This document shows positions 13,133-21,370 of a stretch of 64,000 nucleotides of DNA, in pieces. The stretch is taken from positions 37,047-101,046 of IMG/VR virus record IMGVR_UViG_3300020021_000003. The stretch is one strand, 5' to 3'. Source of the DNA: a virus. Under the pieces are notes generated by a model that was not told the origin of the DNA, searched no databases, and was given only the letters and a program-made list of their open reading frames with translations. Made by a program: the position numbers and the translations under genes. The number at the start of each line of letters is the position of its first letter. Within the stretch, counting starts at the first letter, position 1.

Positions 13133-13309
13133 ATGGGACTACTAGGAGACAACCTTCCTCCCGGTTATGAGATCCGGGAGACAGCTAGAGACGACGGAAA
13201 TACCGAGTATACGATCTGGCGTCAGAACCAGAAGACCTACTACACTACTTTCAAGAGAAAGCTGGCTGTAACAAAGGCCAAGGAGATGTACCGTGTTCAG
13301 GGAAGGTAA
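13133..13309 (+). CDS. hypothetical protein, 58 aa
   Basis: Not recognised. From ATG 13133 (AAAGGG upstream). Sequence features: GDNLPPGYEIRETARDDGN, then a Tyr/Thr-rich strand and a basic C-terminal helix (KRKLAVTKAKEMYRV). This resembles small AP2- or integrase-arm-like beta-beta-beta-alpha DNA-binding modules, but the match is loose. Confidence 0.6.
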   Translation: MGLLGDNLPPGYEIRETARDDGNTEYTIWRQNQKTYYTTFKRKLAVTKAKEMYRVQGR

Positions 13310-13445
13310 CTTCGACTACCAGGGCTGGGAAGCAGAAAAGATTATTGTAAAAGAAGTCTGGCGGGCCACCAAGGGAACCAGAACTATTACAGCAGGAGAC
13401 CGAAGAACACTCATCAACAAGATAGACAAGGTGGAAGACAAGTAA
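13293..13445 (+). CDS. hypothetical protein, 50 aa
   Basis: The GTG start at 13293 lies inside the end of the previous gene, with AGGAG 7 bases upstream. The product has EAEKIIVKEVWRATKGTRTI and ends DKVEDK. Not recognised. The next gene starts directly after its stop (TAAATG). Confidence 0.6.
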   Translation: MFREGNFDYQGWEAEKIIVKEVWRATKGTRTITAGDRRTLINKIDKVEDK

Positions 13446-14117
13446 ATGAAATATTGGTACGATACAGAATTCATTGACGACGGATATACTATCGAGTTGT
13501 TAAGCATCGGTATTGTCGCAGAGGACGGTAGGGAGTACTATGCTGTCGTCAAGGACATCTACACAATGCGCAGGGCATGGGATATGAAGTCGGGAAATGA
13601 ATTCTGGCTCCGCAAGAACGTTATGAACAGCCTTCCCTTCCTCCCTTCCGGCAACTGGGACGAAAACCATTTCGACTACACGAACCTGAAGACCAGAGCA
13701 GAGATAGCAAGGGAAGTAGAGGATTTCTTCCTGGACATAGAGCATAGGGACCGTACACAGATGCTTCCGCATGTAGAACTGTGGGCATGGTTCGCAGCTT
13801 ACGACCATGTAGCACTGAGCCAGCTTTTCGGGCGCATGCTGGACCTTCCTGAAGGTATACCGATGTACACCAACGACATCAAGCAGGAGCACCACAGACT
13901 AGGCTTCCCACGTGTCCCACAGCAGGCTCAAGGGGCTCACAACGCCCTGGAAGACGCACGATGGAACAAGACTGCCTATGAGTACTTAGCGTCCCTTGAC
14001 GGGCCTATTGCGCGCTCTGAGGACGGTACGCTACTCTACATGCAGACAGGCTTCGACGGATCGGTCTACGCACAAGCAGTTCCTACAGCAAACCCGAAGC
14101 GTACACGCGTCTGGTAA
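13446..14117 (+). CDS. DEDDh 3'-5' exonuclease
   Basis: 223 aa. The first motif is YWYDTEFIDDGYTIELLSIG (D-x-E), the middle motif is AWFAAYDHVALSQLFG (D), and the last is AHNALEDARWNKTAYEY (H-x4-D). This is the DEDDh exonuclease fold of the polyadenylate-specific or oligoribonuclease-like type common in actinobacteria. It would remove nucleotides from 3' ends of RNA or DNA using two metal ions. Context does not show the substrate. It is cotranslated with its neighbours. Confidence 0.85.
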   Translation: MKYWYDTEFIDDGYTIELLSIGIVAEDGREYYAVVKDIYTMRRAWDMKSGNEFWLRKNVMNSLPFLPSGNWDENHFDYTNLKTRAEIAREVEDFFLDIEHRDRTQMLPHVELWAWFAAYDHVALSQLFGRMLDLPEGIPMYTNDIKQEHHRLGFPRVPQQAQGAHNALEDARWNKTAYEYLASLDGPIARSEDGTLLYMQTGFDGSVYAQAVPTANPKRTRVW

Positions 14118-14126
14118 GGAGAGGAC

Positions 14127-14306
14127 ATGGGCAAGAAGCCCCATCCGGATGAGAACAGACCAGCACACATGAAGGGGCACGCTCCAACGGAAGATGTCAA
14201 GTCAACCTGCGGGGCGTGCCTGAGAAGGGACCACAAGAGCTGCAACGGCTGGTCCACAAGAGGTAAGGTCAAGTGCCTCTGCGCTTGGCTCAAGCACACT
14301 GACTAG
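14127..14306 (+). CDS. small zinc-knuckle-like protein, 59 aa
   Basis: ATG follows AAGGAGAG. Contains TCGACLRRDHKSCNGWST and ends VKCLCAWLKHTD: a C-x2-C ... C ... C-x-C pattern likely to bind zinc. The next gene encodes a shorter relative with the same CxxC...HxxC...CxC order, so the pair probably arose by duplication. Confidence 0.7.
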   Translation: MGKKPHPDENRPAHMKGHAPTEDVKSTCGACLRRDHKSCNGWSTRGKVKCLCAWLKHTD

Positions 14307-14340
14307 AAGGATTACAAGTAATGAGAGGAGATTACAAGTA

Positions 14341-14505
14341 ATGGCAAGGTTTTTCGGAAAGGAACGCCCAAAGGCATGGATCTGCAACAACTGTAATAAG
14401 GGAAAGCACGACAAGTGTTCAGGTACCCGGTTGATATCCAATCACGATAATCTCGGGCACAAACAAGCATGCTCCTGCTATGTAGTAATCCACGACAAGG
14501 ACTGA
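14341..14505 (+). CDS. small zinc-knuckle-like protein, 54 aa
   Basis: A paralogue of the preceding gene: ICNNCNKGKHDKCSGT and a C-terminal ACSCYVVIHDKD repeat its cysteine order. Its start region is duplicated: GATTACAAGTAATG occurs at 14310-14323 and again at 14330-14343, the first copy opening a five-codon frame. Confidence 0.7.
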   Translation: MARFFGKERPKAWICNNCNKGKHDKCSGTRLISNHDNLGHKQACSCYVVIHDKD

Positions 14506-14514
14506 GGAATTCCC

Positions 14515-14658
14515 ATGGGACAGATGGTAAACGGCTGGCTGATCGAAGAGAAGAACGGATTCTTCACAGCCACGAATGCTGCGGGGAGAGTAGGAGTTAC
14601 TTCCACCAGCGAATCCAAGGTAATGACCTGGGCACTATCCCACCGAGCAGACAGGTAG
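14515..14658 (+). CDS. hypothetical protein, 47 aa
   Basis: From ATG 14515, 9 bases after the previous stop, preceded by GAGGAA. It contains MVNGWLIEEKNGFFTATN. The VNGW motif recurs in the next gene, suggesting that the two are paralogues with a small beta-rich fold. Function unknown. Confidence 0.6.
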   Translation: MGQMVNGWLIEEKNGFFTATNAAGRVGVTSTSESKVMTWALSHRADR

Positions 14659-14666
14659 GAGTATCC

Positions 14667-14834
14667 GTGAAGGAAAGAATAGGGGATACTCTCCCAGAGG
14701 TAGTAAACGGCTGGACCATATCCCAGAAGACCCTTTTCAACGGGGGCAACTGGCAAGCTGTTAAAAACGGAGTAATAGGTATCAAGCACAAAGACTACCT
14801 GTACGTAGTAGCTTGGGCAAGAACCAACCGATAA
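14667..14834 (+). CDS. hypothetical protein, 55 aa
   Basis: GTG start with AGGAG 6 bases upstream. EVVNGWTISQKTLFNGGNW, then IGIKHKDYLYVVAWAR. A probable paralogue of the preceding gene. Not recognised. Confidence 0.62.
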   Translation: MKERIGDTLPEVVNGWTISQKTLFNGGNWQAVKNGVIGIKHKDYLYVVAWARTNR

Positions 14835-14846
14835 GGAGGCTGTACC

Positions 14847-15047
14847 GTGGCTCCGTTCAAGAAGGACCAGATACCAGTAGAGTCTTTCGCAACAGCAGAT
14901 GAAGCCTGGTATGCAGTTTCACACAAGTACCAGAACCTTCTGAATTCCCCGAAATTTCGGGAAGCAAAACGACTAGGGTACTCCATAGGAGTAGCAGAGT
15001 CCAAGAGAAGGTACTGGGTGGTGGTCAATCCTCCTGGGATCAACTAA
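14847..15047 (+). CDS. hypothetical protein, 66 aa
   Basis: GTG start at 14847 after AAGGAGG. PVESFATADEAWYAVSHK, then RLGYSIGVAESKRRYWVVV. Not recognised. It is the last gene before the terminator that closes this block. Confidence 0.65.
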   Translation: MAPFKKDQIPVESFATADEAWYAVSHKYQNLLNSPKFREAKRLGYSIGVAESKRRYWVVVNPPGIN

Positions 15048-15052
15048 TAGAA

Positions 15053-15091
15053 AGAACCTCCTTCCCTTTACTGGGTTGGAGGTTCTTTTAT
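15053..15091 (+). terminator. strong rho-independent terminator
   Basis: AGAACCTCC and GGAGGTTCT form a 9-bp stem followed by TTTTATT. It lies 6 bases after the last gene of the rightward block. Confidence 0.9.
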
Positions 15092-16167
15092 TACTCTGTG
15101 TAGCTAGTGTACCCCATTATTTTTACTAAACCTGGTCTTTTTTCGATCGAGTCTCATATACTGAGATGAGTGTAGTTACACTAAGTAATAAAATAGCTAG
15201 AACTGGTACTGTATAGATCTCCTGATACTGTCATATTCGAATAACTGAAACCATATTCGGATTACCAGGCACCCCTTCCCCATGATCAACTCTTTTAAGG
15301 GTACCCCCTTCGCCCTCTAACTATCGAGTGGAATGGCTATTGAATGGCGCTGTAAGGGGCTGAATAGACGACCTACGTTCGTGAATAGGGGGATTCAATC
15401 GGGGCATAGGCTATCTCTGGCCACAGGTATTGCTGTAGGGGCGTGGATAGGGCACGAATGGCTATTCTCATAGGCTCGAATGGGTATTGCTATATAGATA
15501 AACATCGATACTGCGATCAATTCCCTTGTGAATAGGAGGAGTTGTGTCCTAGTAATTGGCTGTCCACTCATTCACCCTAGTTGGTACTCTATCCGTTGAG
15601 AGGGTGAATGAGAGGATTCATGTCCTAGAAAAGAGGGTATAACCATTCGGTGTCAGTTAGTAGTCATAGAAATGAGTACCAGGGGGCTTGACAGGGGAGT
15701 TAGTTATGTGCTCCGTAATAACGGACATATAGTAGGGTTTGGTGTCTCCCGGGCATGTACGTATAGGGATGAGCCTGTGACCAGCACATATGATGGTCTG
15801 TCAGTACCGTGGTCCATGTCTAGACCAGTCTACGGAGAGTGAAAATCGTCTGTACGGGCCCGGGAGAGGTGAGCTGGACAGAGGGGACCATCAGCATGAT
15901 CAACAGGCGTGAGAGGGGCCTCTGAGTGGTTCTCTCTCTATACTTGTCAGTAGTCTTGACAGGATGATTTTGTTCTGCCTCCGGCGGCCCGAAATTATTT
16001 TAAAATGGACATATACGGATGGAGTGACCTTGATCCAGTCTCAGTGTGGTAACGATGTGGTGTCTTTTCGCGTTCGCGCTTGCGCGGCACATGGTCTGAC
16101 GTGCAGTCTTCTCCCATGCCCACGCACGCCAGTGCACATAAAGGGGCGCACGGACAAGGGAGACGAC
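15092..16167. other. 1.1-kb non-coding region with repeats
   Basis: No convincing gene in either strand. It holds GAATGGCTATT twice (15331-15341, 15456-15466) with several near copies, a 12-bp inverted repeat (15567-15612) flanked by TGTCCTAG on both sides, and runs of GGGG-rich sequence. G+C content visibly rises after about 15.95 kb. It could be an origin, a packaging or terminal region, or a control region; the sequence alone does not say which. Confidence 0.6.
15567..15612. repeat. 12-bp perfect inverted repeat
   Basis: CTCATTCACCCT (15567-15578) and AGGGTGAATGAG (15601-15612) are separated by 22 bases. No T-run follows, so it is not an ordinary terminator. Confidence 0.8.
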
Positions 16168-16332
16168 ATGATCCTCGCGGAGATCACTCAGGCGATGCGT
16201 TCGGCCATCCTGACCATGGCTGCACAGGAGATGGACCGTATGCGCGACGCTGACATGAACGCTTGGCTTACCCCTGAGTATGTGGAGCTGGAGAACCTCG
16301 CCTACGCGCTCACTGTCGCCGCTGCTGAGTAG
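16168..16332 (+). CDS. hypothetical protein, 54 aa
   Basis: Not recognised. The start at 16168 is chosen for AAGGGAG upstream; an in-frame extension to 15964 crosses the non-coding region and has unlike codon use. Helical, Met- and Ala-rich (QAMRSAILTMAAQEMDRM). First gene of the G+C-rich block. Confidence 0.6.
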   Translation: MILAEITQAMRSAILTMAAQEMDRMRDADMNAWLTPEYVELENLAYALTVAAAE

Positions 16333-16396
16333 CTGTCTGACCTAGACCCGAAACGCTCTCTATGGAGCGTCTGTCCCTAGTGGAGGGGCACTGACG

Positions 16397-17638
16397 ATGG
16401 GTCGTCAGAGACAAGAGGAGTACCGGGACATGGCAGCCACTCAGTACATGATTACCACGAACGGCGTTGACTACGGCCCCCGCTACACGAGCAAGGGGCG
16501 CGCGGTGAGTGAGGCGGAGACCATCGGCAAGGTTGCCACGGAGCGCGCACACGGTGATGTCGTCACGGTGCAGACGGTCAAGACTGCCAAGGTTGTGTGG
16601 AGGGAGATCTACTACACGCACAACGAGGGATTGAAGTTCGGTCCCGTGCATGTCGAGATCACCGGAGACACCGACGTTCCGGCGTGCCTCACCACGGCTG
16701 ACGGACCGGTGGAGACGCTGACGGATGACCAGTGGGAGATTGAGCACGCTGCCTATGTGGAGTCGCTGAGGAGTGACCCTGAGGTGGCGCGCATGATGGC
16801 TGACTATGACGCTCACGTGGCCTCTCAGCCCGTGGTGGCGTATGTGGGCATCCGGCAGGGTCCGGCGGGATACGTCGCCGTGGAACACGTCCATGCGGCC
16901 GGTTGCGCGGACATCGCGCGCACTGAGGGCAAGTACAAGGGTGGCAGTGACGCGTACGCGTACATGTCCGACATGACCATTGCTGAGATCCTGTCGTCTA
17001 ACTACGGCGACATTGCCAGTGATGAGAACGAGACGGACACCCCGGAGTGGTGGGCATCGATCATGGACAACGCCAACGACAACGGAAGGGACGGACACTC
17101 CGGTATCCGCATCCTGCCGTGCGCACGTAAGACCATTGAGGACGGAACGGTATGCGGGATGCCGCTACTGACGTCCGGTGACGTGTTCCGTGTGAATTAC
17201 GTGCCTGCCGTAGACGGTCCCATGACGGGACAGTTTGACGATTACGACTACGCACAGGATGAGGTCAAGTTCGCTGCCATGGACGCCGGTACCGCCACCA
17301 TGTGCACCCATGGCAACGTCGTGGCTATCCAGGACGGACAGACCTACGTGTGTGGCGATTGCGAGACTGGCACGGTGGCCAGTGAGACGACAGAGATGGT
17401 CATGGGTTACGACGTGCCCATGAATGACACCATGTCTCAGCCGCTCATGGTTGACGCGCTCCTGAGTGTGACGGTGGACGGTATCAAGATCAGTCTTGGA
17501 TGGCACACGTTCACCATTCCGGTTGGTTGCGAGACGTCCATTGCTACCCTGTACGGGCAGGCTCGCGGCGAGTGGAACCGTGCCACGGTGGCCGATTGGG
17601 ACAGCATCATCACGGTTGAGGACAGCGAGACCTACTAG
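16397..17638 (+). CDS. hypothetical protein, 413 aa (or ~402 from a later ATG)
   Basis: Not recognised. G+C-rich, host-like codon use. Two CxxC-type segments suggest zinc sites: LPCARKTIEDGTVCGMPL and TYVCGDCETGTVASET, with TMCTHGN between them. The N-terminal part (AATQYMITTNGVDYGPRY) looks like a small beta domain. ATG 16430 (MAATQYM) is an alternative start. Large unknown proteins like this at the head of early regions often act on the host. Confidence 0.75.
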   Translation: MGRQRQEEYRDMAATQYMITTNGVDYGPRYTSKGRAVSEAETIGKVATERAHGDVVTVQTVKTAKVVWREIYYTHNEGLKFGPVHVEITGDTDVPACLTTADGPVETLTDDQWEIEHAAYVESLRSDPEVARMMADYDAHVASQPVVAYVGIRQGPAGYVAVEHVHAAGCADIARTEGKYKGGSDAYAYMSDMTIAEILSSNYGDIASDENETDTPEWWASIMDNANDNGRDGHSGIRILPCARKTIEDGTVCGMPLLTSGDVFRVNYVPAVDGPMTGQFDDYDYAQDEVKFAAMDAGTATMCTHGNVVAIQDGQTYVCGDCETGTVASETTEMVMGYDVPMNDTMSQPLMVDALLSVTVDGIKISLGWHTFTIPVGCETSIATLYGQARGEWNRATVADWDSIITVEDSETY

Positions 17639-17706
17639 GACACCCTGAGTGCCACTCTCCGCCCCTTTGAGTGTGTGAGTGGCACTCTTCCCCACCTAGG
17701 CTATTT

Positions 17707-17721
17707 GATCTTGCTACAGGG
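17707..17721 (+). repeat. degenerate copy of the dispersed GATCTTG element
   Basis: GATCTTGCTACAGGG preceded by CCACCTAGGCTATTT. It matches 11 of the 15 bases of the element at 19706, and the upstream bases resemble the copy at 21436. Confidence 0.45.
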
Positions 17722-17852
17722 CCGATTCTGTCCCTTGTGCGGATCATGGTATGTGGTCACAACTCGATAACAATCATGTGGTATCCGCTTGACACTCCTC
17801 ACGTGCCTATTGGAGCGTGGCCAGTGGCAGGCATCAACGAAGGGAAATGATC

Positions 17853-19628
17853 ATGGTCAAGATCGGTTCACGGCTGCATGGTGCGGTCGCTCACGTCATC
17901 ACTCGCACGGGCGACGTGTCCGCGTGCGGTCGGATGGTGATCCCTGGCAAGGGTGAGAGTAAGCGCATGTGCCGCACGTGTGTCCGTGTGAACGGGGACG
18001 CGCGGAAGGTGAACGACACTCGCCGCAAGAGTGCGCGTGAGTCCGTGATCATGCCTAAGGCTTCCGCCATGACCAGTGAGACCACTGGTGAGCAATACGT
18101 GTCTTGGGAGTACGCTCTCAGCCGCTTTGAGCTTGACGTCACCATGGAGAAAATCGCCAAGATCAATGAGCGCTGCGCTAAGCGCGGCATTCCCGGCGGA
18201 CTTTCCGTGGAGTTCACAGAGCGCATTGTCAAGGAAAAGAATGATCTCGGAATCGAGATAGAAAAGCTTTTCTATGACACGCACATCACGGGAATTGCTC
18301 CCCAGCTCCCTGGTTGGGAGTTCATCGGGATAATCGACTTTGACCAGCACGCGGGATTGATTGTCCGTGGCTACCCCGGTGCCGCTCAGATTGACCGTGC
18401 GTCCATTCGTGACGGTTGGTGCGATCACTGCCAGACGAATCGGTACCGCACGTCCACCATGGTTGTCCGCAACGTCAATACCGGAATGCAAATTCAGGTC
18501 GGCTCATCCTGCATTAAGGACTTCACCGGATGGACCGCTCTCCCGTACACCTTTGACCGTATGTCCAAGGATGTTGAGGACATGTGCGAAGGGTTCGGCG
18601 GAGGAGCGCGTGACGTGACCACAGAAACCGTTCTAGGGGTCGCATGGGCGTGTGTGCAGACTTGGGGCTTCGTTCGCTCCAATGAGGCGGGAGCAACCGT
18701 CCACATGGTGCGTGACGTCATCAATCCGCCTAAGGCCAACAGCCGCAATGCCGACTACCGCGCCGAACTGGCACGGGTGCGGGATCTCTCCGGAGAGATG
18801 ACGGAGAGGGCAATTGCACTACGCGAATGGATTGCGTCGGATGAGTTCTCCGGTCACTCGGACTACGTCCTCAATCTCAAGTCCATTGCTGCGGCGCACA
18901 TGGTGAGTGATCGGAATTATGGCATCCTCGCTTCCGCTCCTCAGGCATGGGCACGCTTTCTTGAGAAGTCCCTCATTCGCAAGATTGAGGCTGACACCCG
19001 AGTGAGTGAGCACGTCGGCGAAATCGGAGAGCGTTGGGCATTGCTGGTGACCGTGGAAAGTGAGCGGTATATTGAAACCGCTTATGGTTCCTCCACCCTT
19101 TACAAGATGCGTGACGATAAGGGAAATCTCTTCTCTTGGTTCGCATCGAATGACATTCTGTCCGATTCCATTGGGGAAAAGGTTTCTCTCTCCGCTGGTA
19201 TCAAGCGTCACGCCGAATACAAGGGAGTGTTTGAAACTCAGCTCACCCGAGTGAAGGTGATTGACGCTATCGAGACTGCCGGAATGCTTAAGGCAGCCCC
19301 GATTAAGGTCAAGGATGAAATGCGCCTCTCTGATTTGACCGTGAATCAGAATGACGTGTTCTACGTCGGTGGCACTTACTACCGGATTCGCGTTACCAAG
19401 GGAACGGCATACGCGGTCAAGTTCACTGACAACGGGTGGGAGTACTCTCCCAAGGCAATTCACACGCTCACCGTGACTGACGTCGTGTCGGCAGAGGATG
19501 CGGCACGGTTCGGCAAGCTGTACAGCCGTTGCGTCTACTGCGGTAAAGGACTGACTGACGACCGGTCCGCCAAGGTTGGCTATGGGGAGACCTGTGCACA
19601 CACCCATGGGCTTCCCTGGGGAGAGTAG
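17853..19628 (+). CDS. hypothetical protein with C-terminal zinc motif, 591 aa
   Basis: The start at 17853 (MVKIGSRL) is chosen for AAGGGA 7 bases upstream; in-frame ATGs at 17817 and 17847 fit less well. The N-terminal domain has a His...C...CRTC set (AVAHVITRTGDVSACG, KRMCRTC). The centre has CDHCQTNRYR and QVGSSCIKDFTGW, which resembles the zinc module of some phage ssDNA- or replication-associated proteins. The C-terminus CVYCGKGLTDDRSAKVGYGE with TC resembles the DUF6011-type zinc module of actinobacterial proteins. Function unknown. Confidence 0.75.
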   Translation: MVKIGSRLHGAVAHVITRTGDVSACGRMVIPGKGESKRMCRTCVRVNGDARKVNDTRRKSARESVIMPKASAMTSETTGEQYVSWEYALSRFELDVTMEKIAKINERCAKRGIPGGLSVEFTERIVKEKNDLGIEIEKLFYDTHITGIAPQLPGWEFIGIIDFDQHAGLIVRGYPGAAQIDRASIRDGWCDHCQTNRYRTSTMVVRNVNTGMQIQVGSSCIKDFTGWTALPYTFDRMSKDVEDMCEGFGGGARDVTTETVLGVAWACVQTWGFVRSNEAGATVHMVRDVINPPKANSRNADYRAELARVRDLSGEMTERAIALREWIASDEFSGHSDYVLNLKSIAAAHMVSDRNYGILASAPQAWARFLEKSLIRKIEADTRVSEHVGEIGERWALLVTVESERYIETAYGSSTLYKMRDDKGNLFSWFASNDILSDSIGEKVSLSAGIKRHAEYKGVFETQLTRVKVIDAIETAGMLKAAPIKVKDEMRLSDLTVNQNDVFYVGGTYYRIRVTKGTAYAVKFTDNGWEYSPKAIHTLTVTDVVSAEDAARFGKLYSRCVYCGKGLTDDRSAKVGYGETCAHTHGLPWGE

Positions 19629-19705
19629 TACCGAGAGAGGGTCTAGGGGGCGTCCTGCGGACGTCGGAGGGTGTCCCCTAGCCCATCAGTCCACCACACC
19701 TGAAC

Positions 19706-19720
19706 GATCTTGTTAGAGAG
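19706..19720 (+). repeat. dispersed 15-mer GATCTTGTTAGAGAG, copy B
   Basis: Exact 15-base match to 21436-21450 and, inverted, to 28623-28637. It lies in the gap after the 591-aa gene. A CGTCC-TGC-GGACG hairpin precedes it. Confidence 0.8.
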
Positions 19721-19731
19721 GCACACAGGCC

Positions 19732-19845
19732 ATGCGCACGCTTCGCAACATCATCACTGGACTGACGTTCCGTCCCGCTGTTCCCGAGTGGAATGGTATT
19801 CCGGATGAGATTTGGTCCAAGCATTTGAAGAATAGGGGAAAGTAA
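19732..19845 (+). CDS. hypothetical protein, 37 aa
   Basis: From ATG 19732 to TAA. Product MRTLRNIITGLTFRPAVP, then IPDEIWSKHLKNRGK. Not recognised. No strong Shine-Dalgarno sequence. The next gene follows immediately (TAAATG). Confidence 0.45.
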   Translation: MRTLRNIITGLTFRPAVPEWNGIPDEIWSKHLKNRGK

Positions 19846-19983
19846 ATGCGATTCCATGTATTTCACAAATGGACTCCATGGCGTTTTATCAGCAATGAAT
19901 CGGGGTGGGGACATGTAAGGCATTGTCGAGTCTGCTACACATGTAGGCTCAAGCTCCCTGGGAGGTTCTCCGTACGGATTTGA
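19846..19983 (+). CDS. small zinc-binding-like protein, 45 aa
   Basis: From ATG 19846 with AGGGGAAAG upstream. MRFHVFHKWTPWRFIS, then HVRHCRVCYTCRLKLP: C-x2-C-x2-C with nearby His, a probable zinc site. This HKWT...W...C..C pattern is frequent in short actinophage proteins. Confidence 0.6.
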   Translation: MRFHVFHKWTPWRFISNESGWGHVRHCRVCYTCRLKLPGRFSVRI

Positions 19984-20008
19984 CAGAGACTTTGAAGTTT
20001 GGTAGAGT
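19980..20008 (+). promoter_or_regulatory. sigma70-like promoter
   Basis: TTGACA (19980-19985), 17 bases, TAGAGT (20003-20008). It overlaps the end of the previous gene and would drive the membrane-protein cluster at 20224. Confidence 0.7.
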
Positions 20009-20048
20009 CCTGTACGTCGAAGCGCTACCGTAAATCATGTGTTTACGA

Positions 20049-20100
20049 TGTCTTGACCAGACTTTGTTTATATCATCTATAAGCAGGTCTGGTCAAGACA
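20049..20100. repeat. 14-bp perfect inverted repeat
   Basis: TGTCTTGACCAGAC (20049-20062) and GTCTGGTCAAGACA (20087-20100), with a 24-base loop, lie in the transcribed leader downstream of the promoter at 19980. It may be an attenuator-like RNA hairpin or a binding site. No T-run follows. Confidence 0.8.
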
Positions 20101-20223
20101 GAGTCTCAACTGATAACAGAATGGTCTCAACCTTCGGTTTCGACTGATTCTGAATATGGTTAGCCATAGATTCTAGATAGAAATCTAGGATTTATAGTTA
20201 TCCGTATTAGATAGGAAAAACAG

Positions 20224-20328
20224 ATGAGAGAATTCGGGAGAATAGTTCTTCTGGTCATCCCTGTTTATATAGTTGTGTGTTATCTGCTATTCGTCATCTA
20301 TTCGGTTATGCCTCACTTCTGGAGATAA
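20224..20328 (+). CDS. single-span membrane peptide, 34 aa
   Basis: MREFGRIVLLVIPVYIVV, then a hydrophobic run ending SVMPHFWR. One membrane helix with a short basic N-terminus. The next gene starts directly after its stop (TAAATG). Upstream TAGGAAAAACAG offers a weak binding site. Confidence 0.55.
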   Translation: MREFGRIVLLVIPVYIVVCYLLFVIYSVMPHFWR

Positions 20329-20694
20329 ATGGAAATCGTATTGGCAGCAGGCATCTCTCTGGGATATCTTTATGTCTCTGCTCTGGTGGCGAAGCATCGT
20401 TACAGCTATACCAGAGCTAAAGAACTTGACTTGAGTACGAAAAGTCATCCTAATCTAGGTATTGAGTACCATGTCGGATCTTTCAATACGTATTACAAGG
20501 GAATGTATGTACTCTCTGCCTGGTGCTTTGGTCTGTTCTTTCCCTTGACTGTTTTGGCTAGTCTTGTTGGTAGGTTCCTGGTTGACTTCACGTCAGCTGA
20601 CCCTGTACTCTCTCAAGCAGAGCATGAGGCACGGTACCTTGCCTGTCTCAAGAGGATTGACGAACTGGAGAAAGTCAATGAGCAAGCTAGGTGA
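20329..20694 (+). CDS. membrane protein, two spans, 121 aa
   Basis: A hydrophobic N-terminal helix (VLAAGISLGYLYVSALVA), a basic loop, a second helix (YVLSAWCFGLFFPLTVLASL), then a cytoplasmic helical tail (EARYLACLKRIDELEKV). Similar proteins occur in host and phage genomes without known function. Coupled to the genes on both sides. Confidence 0.7.
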   Translation: MEIVLAAGISLGYLYVSALVAKHRYSYTRAKELDLSTKSHPNLGIEYHVGSFNTYYKGMYVLSAWCFGLFFPLTVLASLVGRFLVDFTSADPVLSQAEHEARYLACLKRIDELEKVNEQAR

Positions 20695-20983
20695 TATGCC
20701 TGTTCCTCTGGTATTGACCAGGGACCAGGTTCGTACCATTCGAGGGGCTCTCTCTGTTATCTCAGAGTTCTCCCCTGAGTGGTCCATTGGTCCTGTAGAC
20801 ATCCAGCCTGTTCTAGACCTCTTGGACAGTGCAGAGACACAGGCTACGATAGTCCATGCCTCTAAGAAGCCTGAAAATGTCCCTCACTGGCGTTGTGGTA
20901 CCGTTCATGGTCCCTCTGGTTGTCCCCGTGGTGGAGGCAATGACGGATGGCATATCTCTGATGGGGAATGGGAGAGTCACTGA
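20678..20983 (+). CDS. hypothetical protein, 101 aa
   Basis: ATG 20678 inside the previous gene's end, with GGAG 7 bases upstream. It has a helical N-terminus (LTRDQVRTIRGALSVISEF) and a C-terminal HWRCGTVHGPSGCPRGGG segment with Cys and His. Not recognised. Confidence 0.65.
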   Translation: MSKLGDMPVPLVLTRDQVRTIRGALSVISEFSPEWSIGPVDIQPVLDLLDSAETQATIVHASKKPENVPHWRCGTVHGPSGCPRGGGNDGWHISDGEWESH

Positions 20984-21276
20984 TGGCTAACGAATACGTG
21001 AATCAGGCTTACACGCTTGAAGATCTTCGGCTGATTCAGGCAATGTGCCGAACTGCCTGCCCGTATCAGGAAGTTGAGGAGATGTTTCCGGCATTCCGGG
21101 AGGTCTATCTCACCACCACCAATCTCATTCGCAATATGGAGCAGGCTGCTAAGGCTATGCCGTATTCGGATGAGGACATGGAGCACGACGAGTACGAGTG
21201 CATGCACTATGACGATGGCTGTCGATGCCTGTGCCTGCCCTGTCGCGCTGGTAAGGGGGTGGAGACTTCTCCATGA
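20983..21276 (+). CDS. hypothetical protein, 97 aa
   Basis: The start at 20983 (TGATG junction, GGGAGAG 6 bases upstream) is preferred to an ATG at 20968. Helical N-terminal half (YTLEDLRLIQAMCRTACP), acidic middle (YSDEDMEHDEYECMHY), then DDGCRCLCLPCR, a four-Cys cluster that probably binds metal. Not recognised. Confidence 0.65.
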   Translation: MANEYVNQAYTLEDLRLIQAMCRTACPYQEVEEMFPAFREVYLTTTNLIRNMEQAAKAMPYSDEDMEHDEYECMHYDDGCRCLCLPCRAGKGVETSP

Positions 21277-21359
21277 TCATCCGTTGGTGGTGGATGTTCC
21301 GGCGTAGGCACCACAGACCCAAGCTAGACAGTGCAGGTTACTGCGTTCGCTGCGACTAG
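21273..21359 (+). CDS. small basic protein, 28 aa
   Basis: It overlaps the previous stop by ATGA. MIIRWWWMFRRRHHRPKL, then AGYCVRCD. A Trp/Arg-rich amphipathic peptide with a terminal CxxC. Its position just before a terminator supports it as the last gene of the unit. Confidence 0.5.
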   Translation: MIIRWWWMFRRRHHRPKLDSAGYCVRCD

Positions 21360-21370
21360 CACCATACAAG

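Noticed and set aside
15949-16167. N-terminal extension of the 54-aa gene back to 15,964
   Set aside because: The extension is Cys/Arg-rich with odd composition, and the internal ATG has a good binding site.
17165-17695. His/Val-rich minus-strand product
   Set aside because: Mirror of the 413-aa gene; no binding site and unlikely composition.
16310-19607. Long minus-strand open frames opposite the G+C-rich genes
   Set aside because: High G+C sequence gives long antisense frames; the plus frames have better starts, zinc motifs and gene packing.
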